Below, piece by piece: positions 44,669-52,691 of a stretch of DNA of 64,000 bases; the stretch's first letter is position 1, and the number at the start of each line of letters is the position of its first letter. The notes beneath the pieces are model-generated. The model saw nothing but the letters and a program-made list of their open reading frames with translations. It made no database searches and had not been told where the DNA came from. The stretch covers positions 674-64,673 of the forward strand of contig NZ_LJGT01000035.1 of the NCBI RefSeq assembly GCF_001751365.1, read 5' to 3'. The translations under genes and the position numbers were made by a program. The DNA is from Streptomyces abyssalis. GTDB taxonomy: Bacteria > Actinomycetota > Actinomycetes > Streptomycetales > Streptomycetaceae.

Positions 44669-46750
44669 TCACTTCGGCAGCAGGCTCTGGCGCTGGACCG
44701 GCTCGCTGAGCAGATACTCGTCGGCCGTGCCCGACCGGCGCATGCGCTGCCACTTGAGCCGGTTGCCGAGCAGGGCCGTCACCACGGACTGAATGATCAC
44801 CAGATACAGCAGCTGCCTGTAGACGAACAGCTGGAGCGGCAGCGACCACAGCTCGCGCATCCGCTCGTTGTCCAGCCGCAGTGCGTACGCGGCCGTGACC
44901 ATCTGGACGGCCATGAAGCCGAGCCAGACGCCCACAGCCTCGGCAGGGTCGCGGAAGAAGATGCCGTAGAGGAAGAACACGTCGACGACCGGTGCGAACA
45001 GGGGCAGAGCGATCTGGAACAGAGCCAGATAGCTCAGCCCCCTGCGGCCGAAGCGCCCTGCGGGACCCACCTCCAGGACCGCACGGCGGTGCTTCCACAT
45101 CGACTGGAGCGTGCCGTAGCACCAGCGGTAGCGCTGACGCCACAACTGGCCCAGGCTGCCCGGCACTTCGGTCCACGCGATGGCGGACTCCTCGTAGACG
45201 ACGCGCCAGCCCGCCCGCCACAGGGCCATCGTCAGGTCGGTGTCCTCGGCCAGGGTGTCGTCGCTGACGCCGCCGATGCCCATCAGCGCGTCCCTGCGGA
45301 AGGCGCCGATGGCACCCGGGACGGTCGGCATGCATTCCAGCACCTCGAACATCCGCCGGTCCAGGTTGAACCCGAAGACGTACTCCAGGTGCTGCCATCT
45401 GCCCAGCAGCCTGGTCCTGTTGCCGACCTTGGTGTTGCCGCTCACCGCACCGATGGCCGGATGGGCCAGCGGCTGGATGAGCCTGAAGAGAGCATCGGGC
45501 TCGAAGACGGTGTCCGCGTCGACCATCACGACGATGTCGTGACGCGCGTAGCCCAGACCTGTGTTGAGGGCTCCCGGCTTGCCCGCGTTGGGCTGCCGTA
45601 CGACGGTCACCCGCGGGTCGCGGATGCCCTCGGCGATCTGCGCGGTGCGGTCCGTCGACCCGTCGTCGATGACGACGACCTGCAGGTAGGGGTGCGTGGA
45701 GGCCAGAAGTGAACGGACCGTGGACTCGATGCCCGCCTCTTCGTTGTGCGCCGGGACGAGGACCGTCACCGGCTCGTTGACCTCCCGCAGCCACGGCGAG
45801 CCGGGACGGAACCTCTGCAGGCGCCGCATGTGCATCCGCGCGAAAACCACGAGCATCAGCAGCCGGAGCACACCGAGACCGCCGGCGATGCCCAGCGCCC
45901 AGGCCATCGCACCGGTGAAGAAGGAGCCCAGGGTCCGCGCCCATATGAGCCCCTCCCCTCGCAGCCTCTCGTCTGCGGAAACCGTCGTCATCGAGGACTG
46001 CTGCCCCAGCCCCCCTGTGACGGTGGTGAACTTCTTCACGTTCCGGTTGCGGAGCAATTGCTCAGCTTCGTGATAACCGAGGTCGGTGTGGCTGTACTGC
46101 CGTATCACTCCCTGCGAGGGCTTGCGGGACCTGCGGTCCGCGGCGACGAGGAGGTAGCCCTGCTCGGCGCTGCGCTGAGCCGCGGTCCACTCCTTGCCGC
46201 ACATCGTGTCGGCCGCCTTGGTGTGGGGGAGGCGGAGAAGTCCGGTGTTGACGCCGGCGGTGCCCGCCAGCGCGGTCTGGGTGAGGGAGAGCTCCAGCTG
46301 GGCCCGGATGGGCGAGGCGACGCCCAGGTCACCGCCCGTGTAGGTGTACGAGCCGATCTCGTGCCCCTCGGCACTGATACGGCGCACCAGCTCGGGGTGG
46401 CGGGTGGCCTGCGACCCGTAGACGAAGAAGGTGGCCTTGGCGTGGTGGCTGCGCAACAGGTCGAGGATGCGCGGCGTCCACACCGGGTCCGGGCCGCCGT
46501 TGAAGGTCAGCGCCGCAGTGCGGGCAGGCATGGAGGCCGTCTCGACGAAGTTGCCGTCGAGACGCAGAACAGGGTCCCCGGTGTCGGCGGCACGCGGGAT
46601 CGGCGTGGCGCACGGGGCTTTGGTGCGTGCGGCGTCGACCTCGTGGTTGGTCCAGCCCTCGAAGAGGAGAGCTGCCGTGACCACGGGCAGGAAGAGCACC
46701 AGCAGCAGCCAGTGCCCTCGCGGGTCCCGTCGCAGCGCGTGCCGGCTCAC
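44669..46750 (-). CDS. Membrane GT2 glycan synthase fused to a degenerate NodB (polysaccharide deacetylase) domain
   Basis: 693 residues: membrane helix (about 14-33), extracellular NodB-like domain (about 75-235), helix (about 285-310), cytoplasmic GT2 domain (about 330-560), then three or four helices. GT2 is complete: VVVIDDGSTDR, VMVDADTVFEP, LAEDTDLTMA and the processive QRYRW motif. The NodB domain is not: TFDDGP reads TFNGGP, the HxxxH region reads GSYTYTGGDL, and RPPY reads RLPH. Architecture resembles MatB of S. coelicolor/lividans, which makes a poly-N-acetylglucosamine-like polymer. GTG 46750 overlaps the stop of the small upstream gene (GTGA). Confidence 0.85.
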   Translation of the reverse strand: MSRHALRRDPRGHWLLLVLFLPVVTAALLFEGWTNHEVDAARTKAPCATPIPRAADTGDPVLRLDGNFVETASMPARTAALTFNGGPDPVWTPRILDLLRSHHAKATFFVYGSQATRHPELVRRISAEGHEIGSYTYTGGDLGVASPIRAQLELSLTQTALAGTAGVNTGLLRLPHTKAADTMCGKEWTAAQRSAEQGYLLVAADRRSRKPSQGVIRQYSHTDLGYHEAEQLLRNRNVKKFTTVTGGLGQQSSMTTVSADERLRGEGLIWARTLGSFFTGAMAWALGIAGGLGVLRLLMLVVFARMHMRRLQRFRPGSPWLREVNEPVTVLVPAHNEEAGIESTVRSLLASTHPYLQVVVIDDGSTDRTAQIAEGIRDPRVTVVRQPNAGKPGALNTGLGYARHDIVVMVDADTVFEPDALFRLIQPLAHPAIGAVSGNTKVGNRTRLLGRWQHLEYVFGFNLDRRMFEVLECMPTVPGAIGAFRRDALMGIGGVSDDTLAEDTDLTMALWRAGWRVVYEESAIAWTEVPGSLGQLWRQRYRWCYGTLQSMWKHRRAVLEVGPAGRFGRRGLSYLALFQIALPLFAPVVDVFFLYGIFFRDPAEAVGVWLGFMAVQMVTAAYALRLDNERMRELWSLPLQLFVYRQLLYLVIIQSVVTALLGNRLKWQRMRRSGTADEYLLSEPVQRQSLLPK

Positions 46751-47178
46751 CTGGTCGCGCCGCCGGGACGGGCCGAAGAACTGGCGGGTGTGGGGGTGGT
46801 CTGTGCGGGGTCGCGGTCGCTGCGGGGGGTGGGGGGTGTGGTCTTGCGGTCAGGCCTGGTCGAGGCCGAGGGGTCGTGGGGGGAGGACGAGTTGTGGGGG
46901 GAGGCTGTGCGGGCCGGAATCTGTGCGCCCGCCGGTACATCGGAGTCGTCCTGTGAAGAAGTGCTGGGCAGCGGCTGGTCCATTCGCGGGGGCTGGTCCC
47001 CGACCGGGTCCTGAACTCCACCGAACACAGCTACGAAGAGCGCCATGTACCCGGTGCAGGCGCACCCGACGGTCACTGCCGCATATCGGACGAGTCTTCT
47101 ACGCCGACCTGAACTGGCAATGAATATCGGATGATTCTCGTCTGCACGCCTCCGACGGCTGTGGTTCATGGATCGCAT
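46747..47178 (-). CDS. Small membrane-anchored protein coupled to the glycan synthase
   Basis: 143 residues. A basic N-terminus (SRRRRADENHPIF, GRRRRLVRY) is followed by one membrane helix (about 36-57, YAAVTVGCACTGYMALFVAVFGG) and an extracellular Ser/Thr/Pro/Asp-rich tail of about 85 residues, likely to be disordered and possibly glycosylated. No family recognised. ATG 47178 lies 8 nt after a -10-like TACACT (minus strand, 47192-47187), so the mRNA may be leaderless; ATG 47169 is possible. Its stop overlaps the GT2 start, so it may be a required subunit of the synthase. Confidence 0.65.
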   Translation of the reverse strand: MRSMNHSRRRRADENHPIFIASSGRRRRLVRYAAVTVGCACTGYMALFVAVFGGVQDPVGDQPPRMDQPLPSTSSQDDSDVPAGAQIPARTASPHNSSSPHDPSASTRPDRKTTPPTPRSDRDPAQTTPTPASSSARPGGATR

Positions 47179-47986
47179 GGGGCGTGAGTGTAGCCAGCCG
47201 AGAACGCGAGCGACCCGGAAAGATTCAGTAATCCATCTGTGAACTGTGTCGCCCTCGTCCGGGGTTCGCTGAGAAGCCTTCGGATTCGCATGGTCCACCA
47301 ACTCTTGATCGGTGCTGACGGTCTCCCCCCGGTCCCCTCACGGCATGATGCCGCTCTTGAGCGGCCCTGTACTCGTATTGCCGAGGTAGGGGCTTGTCCT
47401 GGCCTCAGGGACAAGCTGAGGACAGTTGGCGCGAAAATCCGCCCCGGTTCCGCCGGGTGCCGTGCCGGGCGGGGGTGCGCAGCGGGTCCGGGGCCCTGCC
47501 GGGGGCGGGGTGAGGGCGGGAAGAATGCCTGGTGGGAACGGGAATCGGGGTGCCCTGCACAGGGCGCCTTACCGACGCACCGTCAGCTTCGGATGCGCAT
47601 ACCGAAGAGTTGCCGTTCTGTCACTTTCGTGACGACTTGGTGCCCGTCGGCCGCGACATGATTCGGCCGTACCGCGGTTCGACATTGGCTGGATCTGATC
47701 GCTCCTTACCGGCCGGTCACCCTCACTATGTATAGCTGCGTGTCCGGCGTGAATACGCAAGGAACTTGCGAATGCTGCGCGTAACCGCCTTTGCGGAAAT
47801 GCGCTTTAATTTCCCTCATTCGGCGACCAATTGCCTGTGAATGAATGAAGGGGCATCATCCGCTGAAACGCGACATTCGGCACGCCCTCTGTGTGTTCAG
47901 TCACCGCGAGCTGCGGAAATGAACGCGATGTGAAGATCCTGTGTCCGTGCCGTTGCCCGCCGCCGGAAGAGACCGCTCTCACTGCG
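47179..47986. promoter_or_regulatory. 808-bp intergenic region upstream of the glycan operon
   Basis: No supported gene. GC falls well below the local average at about 47680-47930. Inverted repeats: GTCAC-tttc-GTGAC (47620-47633), ACCGGCCGGT (47708-47717) and CGCAAG-gaa-CTTGCG (47756-47770). Minus-strand TATACA (near 47730) and TACACT (47192-47187) are candidate -10 boxes. Short open frames (for example 47773-47841) lack ribosome sites. Confidence 0.5.
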
Positions 47987-48991
47987 TCACCGCCGCGAGG
48001 CGGGTTCCCGCGTGTGCTGCCGTACGGGAGGCATCCGCAGGACCGCCTGATGCAGCGCCCCCGACAGCCGCCCGGGAGCCCGGATCACCACGGGCCCCGG
48101 GCCCTTGGCCGGAATCCGCCGGGCCCCGGCCGGCTGTGGACGGTCACGGTCACCGGTGCTGTCGGCGGCGAGAACGAAGAGCCCCCACGCGGTGACGGCC
48201 CCGGCGAGGAGCGCGCCCACGGCGCCGGGAGTCCCGTAGCGGAAGCTCTCGCCGAGCATCACGATGCCGACGGCGGCAGCGAAGGCCGGGTTGACCACGG
48301 TCGTCGTCGCCAGCGGTGCGGCCAGCCCGCCACCGCGGTACGAGGACTGGGAGGCCGCCAGTCCGGCCGCGGCGAGAACGCCGATGAGCAGCAGCACGGG
48401 GGCGGTTGCCAGAAGCGCGGAGGGGGAGAGCGAGGTGTCCCAGATGTCGGCGACGGTCTTCGTGAACACGGACGCCGCCCCGTAGGCCACACCGGCCGCC
48501 GCCGCCGTCGACACGGACCGCAGCATCCGGACGCGCCGTCCCGCCGTCGTGGCGGTCAGCAGCAGCAGTGCCAGCGCACAGGCCACCGTCCCCGCCAGCG
48601 CGAGCTGTCCGGTCCCGCCGAGAGCATGGGCGGGCGTCGACCCGGTGAGCACGAGGAGTGCGGCAAGCCCGCCCGAGACGATGACGATGCCGTGCCAAGC
48701 GGCCGCGCTCACCGGCCGGTTGACCAGAACGGCGGCCAGCGGCGCCGCCAGTACGAGGGTGAGGACGCCGAGCGGCTGCACCACGGTCAGGGGTCCCAGC
48801 CCCAGCGCGCCCACGTGGAGAACCGCGCCCGTGCTGTTCAGTGCGACCGCTCCCCACCAGCGGGGCGACCGGAGCAGCCCGTACCGGCTGGGCGCCGTCG
48901 TCGCGGCGAGGCGTTCCTGGACGATGGCCGCGGTCGCGTAGCACACGGCCGACACCAGGGACAGCAGCACCGCTGCCATGAGGGCGTTCAC
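47987..48991 (-). CDS. DMT-superfamily (EamA-like) transporter
   Basis: 334 residues, about nine membrane helices, beginning MNALMAAVLLSLVSAVCYATAA. Features of the nucleotide-sugar/EamA type include PLTVVQPLGVLTLVLAAPLAA (about 70-90) and TTVVNPAFAAAVGIVMLGESFRYG (about 225-248, in segments). Hydrophilic 45-residue basic tail. Substrate unknown. GTG 48991 is chosen as most relatives begin MNA; GTG 49024 would add 11 residues and has no ribosome site. Stands alone, same strand as uppP but separated from it by a terminator. Confidence 0.78.
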   Translation of the reverse strand: MNALMAAVLLSLVSAVCYATAAIVQERLAATTAPSRYGLLRSPRWWGAVALNSTGAVLHVGALGLGPLTVVQPLGVLTLVLAAPLAAVLVNRPVSAAAWHGIVIVSGGLAALLVLTGSTPAHALGGTGQLALAGTVACALALLLLTATTAGRRVRMLRSVSTAAAAGVAYGAASVFTKTVADIWDTSLSPSALLATAPVLLLIGVLAAAGLAASQSSYRGGGLAAPLATTTVVNPAFAAAVGIVMLGESFRYGTPGAVGALLAGAVTAWGLFVLAADSTGDRDRPQPAGARRIPAKGPGPVVIRAPGRLSGALHQAVLRMPPVRQHTREPASRR

Positions 48992-49084
48992 GGACGATCC
49001 AGGCGGACCAGGCGGAATTGCCACATCCGGTTCATGTCGTCAACGATGCCTCGTGAACCGTGATGTGTCCTCGTCCGGCGGGTG

Positions 49085-49109
49085 AGTCCTGCCGTACGGC
49101 GGCAGGACT
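49085..49109 (-). terminator. Terminator after uppP
   Basis: Perfect 10-bp arms AGTCCTGCCG (49085-49094) and CGGCAGGACT (49100-49109), 5-nt loop, about 50 bp after the uppP stop. Confidence 0.65.
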
Positions 49110-49160
49110 ACACGCGCGGACGGCTGTGCGCCGCAGGTCTGACGCCGCGTCGCCTCACGA

Positions 49161-50051
49161 TCAGCCGGACGAGACGCCGCCGTCCGACGAGGCGCCTTCG
49201 GTCGGGCTGAGAACGCCCGTCGCCACCAGCACGAACAGCAGGATCCCCAGCAGTACGCGGTAGATGACGAACGGCATGAAGCTGCGGGTGGAGATCCAGC
49301 GCATGAACCAGGCGATCACCGCGTAGGCCACGAAGAAGGCGAGAACCGTCGCGAAGATGGTCGGCCCCCAGGACACGTGCCCTTCGCCGATCTCCGTGAG
49401 CTCCAGCGCGCCGGAGGCCATCACGGCCGGGATGGCGAGCAGGAAGGAGTAACGGGCGGCGGCCTCGCGGGTGTAGCCCATGAAGAGACCGCCGCTGATG
49501 GTGGCGCCCGACCGGGATACGCCGGGAACCAGCGCCAGCGCCTGTGCGCACCCGTACAGCAGGCCGTCCTTGACGGTCAGTTGCTCGAGAGTCTTGCGCG
49601 GGCGCACCGTGCGGTGCTTCCCGGCGCGGGCGTCCCGGGCGGCCAGCCTGTCGGCGATGCCGAGGATGATGCCCAGGACGATGAGCGTTGTCGCGATGAG
49701 CCGCAGATCCCGGAACGGGCCCTCGATCTGGTCCTTGAAGGCGAGTCCGAGCACGCCGATGGGGATCGAGCCGATGATCACCAGCCAGCCCAGTTGCGCG
49801 TCGTGGTCGCGGCGCATGTCGCGCTGGACGAGGGACCGGCTCCAGGCGGAGATGATCCGCCCGATGTCCTTGCGGAAGTAGATGATGACCGCCGTCTCCG
49901 TGCCGATCTGTGTGACGGCGGTGAAGGCGGCGCCCGGGTCCTGCCATCCCGCGAAGGCCGCGGTGAGCCGCAGATGGGCGCTCGAGGAGATCGGGAGGAA
50001 CTCGGTCAGTCCCTGGACGAGCCCGAGAATGAACGATTCGAACCAAGACAT
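49161..50051 (-). CDS. uppP: Undecaprenyl-diphosphatase
   Basis: 296 residues, about eight membrane helices. Both family signatures are present: QGLTEFLPISSSAHLRL (about 13-29) with catalytic Glu/Ser/His, and PGVSRSGATISGG (about 172-184) with the essential Arg. Dephosphorylates undecaprenyl pyrophosphate to recycle the lipid carrier for peptidoglycan and other glycans; overproduction gives bacitracin resistance (BacA). Relevant to the glycan operon 2 kb away, which would release the same carrier. Confidence 0.95.
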   Translation of the reverse strand: MSWFESFILGLVQGLTEFLPISSSAHLRLTAAFAGWQDPGAAFTAVTQIGTETAVIIYFRKDIGRIISAWSRSLVQRDMRRDHDAQLGWLVIIGSIPIGVLGLAFKDQIEGPFRDLRLIATTLIVLGIILGIADRLAARDARAGKHRTVRPRKTLEQLTVKDGLLYGCAQALALVPGVSRSGATISGGLFMGYTREAAARYSFLLAIPAVMASGALELTEIGEGHVSWGPTIFATVLAFFVAYAVIAWFMRWISTRSFMPFVIYRVLLGILLFVLVATGVLSPTEGASSDGGVSSG

Positions 50052-50130
50052 CTGCGCTGACCCGTCCTCGCCACGGCAATGATCACGCGGGGAAGACTAC
50101 AGCCATTCGGATGACGGTCGTGACGGGCCC

Positions 50131-50889
50131 TCAAGGAGCGGAGCCGGCCTGGCCGCAGGGCCCGTCGTCCGCGGTACGGGCCGGTGCGGCACTGCGCAGC
50201 AGGGCGCGCTTGCGCCAGGCCAGCACGGCACCGCCGAGGCCGGAGAGCGCGATGAAGCCGAAGGCGGCGAGGAAGACGGGAGACGTGGGTGCTGCGGCGT
50301 GACTGCCGGCGATCACGTACGCGGCCGTGTTGGGCACCACGCCCAGGGCCGTCGCCGTGAGAAAGGCCGTCCAGCCCATACGGGAGACGGCGGCACCGTA
50401 GTTGGAGGCCGCGAAGGGGACGCCGGGAAGCAGCCGGATGACCAGCATCGACCGGAAGCCGTGACGGCTCAGCTGGCGGTCGGCGGCGCTCAGCCAGCGT
50501 GCCCGCAGCAGCGGACGGAGCGCGTCCTGGCCCAGGATTCTGCCGAGCCCGAACGCGAGCCCGGAACCGATGACCGTACCGACGACGGCCGAGACCGTGC
50601 CGGCCTGGCTGCCGAAAAGCGCGCCGGCGGCGACGTTGAGGACCGGACGCGGCACGAAGGCCGCCGTGCACAGTCCGTAGGCAACGGTGAACAGGACGCC
50701 GGCGAGGCCGCCCGAGAGTTGTGCGGGCAGCCCGTTGGTGACGAACCGCTGAGGCTCGTACACCAGCATCGATATCCCCGCGGCGGACAGCAGCACCAGA
50801 AGCACCGCGAGCCGGCACCTCGGGGAGAGCAGCGTCTGCGCCAGCCGGCTGGGGAGGCCTTCTGACTGCTGCGTTGAGGGGACGGACAC
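50131..50889 (-). CDS. TVP38/TMEM64-family (VTT-domain) membrane protein
   Basis: 252 residues, about six helices. The VTT/DedA-type core is seen in AAFVPRPVLNVAAGALFG (about 72-89), GSGLAFGLGRILGQ (about 105-118) and RLLPGVPFAASNYGAAVSRM (about 150-169), the re-entrant loop segments. Relatives in eukaryotes are lipid scramblases and DedA members act in undecaprenyl phosphate or phospholipid flipping; this makes sense beside uppP. GTG 50889 follows a -10-like TACGCT on the minus strand, suggesting a leaderless transcript. 79 bp upstream of uppP on the same strand. Confidence 0.83.
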   Translation of the reverse strand: MSVPSTQQSEGLPSRLAQTLLSPRCRLAVLLVLLSAAGISMLVYEPQRFVTNGLPAQLSGGLAGVLFTVAYGLCTAAFVPRPVLNVAAGALFGSQAGTVSAVVGTVIGSGLAFGLGRILGQDALRPLLRARWLSAADRQLSRHGFRSMLVIRLLPGVPFAASNYGAAVSRMGWTAFLTATALGVVPNTAAYVIAGSHAAAPTSPVFLAAFGFIALSGLGGAVLAWRKRALLRSAAPARTADDGPCGQAGSAP

Positions 50890-51109
50890 GCGGCGAGCGT
50901 AACCGACGGATGTGAGGCCCCGCCGGGCGAGAAGGCCATCGGTCCTCCGCGGAACGGTCACATACGGGCGGTGGTGACTCGGGTCAGCCGACTCCCCGGA
51001 CCCCTTCTCAGCGGCGGCTTCGCCGTCCGGGCGGACCGCGCCCGCATGCCGCCCGTCGTGTGAGAAAAATCAGTCGACGTACGGCCGTTGGGACGTCAGC
51101 ATCAAGGTC

Positions 51110-51286
51110 ATGTTCAGGCAGCCCCTCCTCATCGCACGGCCCGCGGCAGCGGGCGTGCCGGGGGCTGCCGTTCCGCCGTTCTCCTCCTTCGCCCCGGTCA
51201 CAGCGCCGGCCGGCCTCGTCACAGCCGCAGCCGCCGCAGCCGCATGCGCTGCCCCGGCTGCCGCCGCCGACGGCGCCCGAGGCTGA
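51110..51286 (+). CDS. Possible 58-residue leader peptide upstream of tuf3
   Basis: ATG 51110, TGA 51284-51286. It encodes an Ala-rich peptide starting [15 protein letters not shown] and ending [12 protein letters not shown]. The stop overlaps the first bases of the 10-bp stem at 51285. Only a weak AAGG lies upstream, so translation is uncertain; the frame could be fortuitous in GC-rich DNA. Confidence 0.25.
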   Translation: MFRQPLLIARPAAAGVPGAAVPPFSSFAPVTAPAGLVTAAAAAAACAAPAAAADGARG

Positions 51287-51327
51287 CCCTTCCCGGATCG
51301 CACCGAGGACCCCGCAGGGGAAGGGTC
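51285..51327 (+). promoter_or_regulatory. Hairpin in the tuf3 leader
   Basis: Perfect 10-bp arms GACCCTTCCC (51285-51294) and GGGAAGGGTC (51318-51327). The loop contains CCCC-gca-GGGG, and GGACCCC in it can also pair with GGGGTCC just downstream, giving mutually exclusive structures 60-100 nt before the tuf3 start. Confidence 0.45.
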
Positions 51328-51392
51328 GGCCGGTCCGGGGGGTCCCGTTCCCGCAGCGCTGGTTCCTGGCGCGAAGCAGACGAGGAAGAGAC

Positions 51393-52568
51393 ATGGCCAA
51401 GCAGGCCTACGTGCGCACCAAGCCGCACCTCAACATCGGCACCATGGGGCACGTCGACCACGGCAAGACGACCCTCACGGCCGCCATCACCAAGGTCCTC
51501 AGCGACCGGGGCACCGGAGCGTTCGTCCCGTTCGACCGCATCGACAGGGCGCCCGAGGAGGCGGCCCGCGGGATCACCATCACGATCGCGCACGTCGAGT
51601 ACGAGACCGGAACGAGGCACTACGCGCACATCGACATGCCGGGCCACGCGGACTTCATCAAGAACATGGTGACCGGCGCGGCCCAGGTGGACGGCGCGAT
51701 CCTCGTGGTCTCCGCCGTGGACGGAGTGATGCCGCAGACCGCCGAGCACGTGCTGCTGGCGCGGCAGGTCGGGGTCGAGCACGTCGTCGTCGCCCTGAAC
51801 AAGGCGGACGCCGGCGAGGAGGAGCTGACCGAACTGGTGGAGCTGGAGGTCCGCGAACTGCTGACCGCCCACGGCTACCCCGGCGACACCCTCCCCGTCG
51901 TCCGGGTCTCCGGTCTGCGCGCCCTGGAGGGCGACCCCCGCTGGACGGGCGCGATCGAGGCGCTGCTGGACGCCGTGGACACCTGGGTCCCCGTCCCGGA
52001 GCGCTATCTCGACGCGCCGTTCCTGCTGCCGGTCGAGAACGTGCTGACGATCACCGGGCGCGGCACCGTCGTCACCGGCGCCGTGGAACGCGGCACGGTG
52101 CGCGTCGGCGACAAGGTCGAGGTCCTCGGAGCGGGGACGGAGACGGTCGTGACCGGTGTGGAGACCTTCGGCAAGCCGATGGAGGAGGCGCAGGCGGGAG
52201 ACAACGTGGCGCTGCTGCTGCGCGGCGTGCCACGGGATGCCGTGCGGCGCGGGCACATCGTCGCCGTGCCGGGCAGCCTCACTCCCAGGCGCCGGTTCAC
52301 CGCCACCGTCCGGCTGCTCTCCACGCGTGAGGGCGGCCGCCGTACACCGGTGACCAGCGGCTACCGTCCGCAGTTCTACCTGCGTACCGCTGACGTGGCC
52401 GGTGAGGTCGCCCTCGGGGAGGACGGCATCGCCCTCCCCGGCGACACCGTGACGCTCGACGTCGGCCTGGACCACGCCGTGCCGCTGGAGACCGGCCTCG
52501 GCTTCGCGGTCCGTGAGGGCGGACGCACCGTCGGCGCCGGGACCGTCACGAGAGTCGGCGGAGAGTAG
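51393..52568 (+). CDS. tuf3: Divergent elongation factor Tu (EF-Tu3 type)
   Basis: 391 residues, all three EF-Tu domains. The G motifs are GHVDHGKTT (P-loop), RGITI (switch I), DMPGHAD, NKAD and SGLRAL; the usual forms are DCPGHAD, NKCD and SALKAL. The C-terminus ends [11 protein letters not shown], not the lysine-rich end of the housekeeping protein. This matches the second, divergent EF-Tu of Streptomyces, associated with elfamycin (kirromycin) resistance in several species. GTP-dependent delivery of aminoacyl-tRNA. No rpsL/rpsG/fusA operon surrounds it, which separates it from the major tuf1. Confidence 0.93.
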   Translation: MAKQAYVRTKPHLNIGTMGHVDHGKTTLTAAITKVLSDRGTGAFVPFDRIDRAPEEAARGITITIAHVEYETGTRHYAHIDMPGHADFIKNMVTGAAQVDGAILVVSAVDGVMPQTAEHVLLARQVGVEHVVVALNKADAGEEELTELVELEVRELLTAHGYPGDTLPVVRVSGLRALEGDPRWTGAIEALLDAVDTWVPVPERYLDAPFLLPVENVLTITGRGTVVTGAVERGTVRVGDKVEVLGAGTETVVTGVETFGKPMEEAQAGDNVALLLRGVPRDAVRRGHIVAVPGSLTPRRRFTATVRLLSTREGGRRTPVTSGYRPQFYLRTADVAGEVALGEDGIALPGDTVTLDVGLDHAVPLETGLGFAVREGGRTVGAGTVTRVGGE

Positions 52569-52573
52569 CGCGA

Positions 52574-52616
52574 GGGCGGCCCCCGGCCCCGGGGGCCGCC
52601 CGGGCCTGAGCCCGGG
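52574..52616 (+). terminator. Double hairpin terminator of tuf3
   Basis: 13-bp arms 52574-52586 and 52589-52601 (GGGCGGCCCCCGG and its complement), then CCCGGGC-ctga-GCCCGGG (52599-52616). Begins 6 bp after the stop. Confidence 0.75.
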
Positions 52617-52691
52617 CGTGCGGCGGACCCGTACCGGCGCACGCCCGGGCCGGCGTCCCTGCGGCGGGCCGCACGCCAGCACAATGGGACG

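Larger units (their letters stand above)
50890..51392 (+). promoter_or_regulatory. Long leader region of tuf3
   Basis: 503 bp between divergent genes. It contains a 58-codon open frame (51110-51286) and a hairpin at 51285-51327, and no clear promoter hexamers. GAGGAAGAG ends 2-3 nt before the tuf3 ATG region. In S. coelicolor tuf3 is reported to be induced by the stringent response, so control through this leader is plausible. Confidence 0.4.

Noticed and set aside
43628..45712. 694-residue open frame on the plus strand
   Set aside because: Antisense of the LCP and GT2 genes; no coherent motifs.
47773..47841. 22-codon open frame in the large intergenic region
   Set aside because: No ribosome site or conservation evidence; short frames are expected in AT-richer DNA.
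51060..51392. 111-residue N-terminal extension of EF-Tu3
   Set aside because: In frame but low-complexity; EF-Tu begins [12 protein letters not shown] at 51393, where a ribosome site is present.
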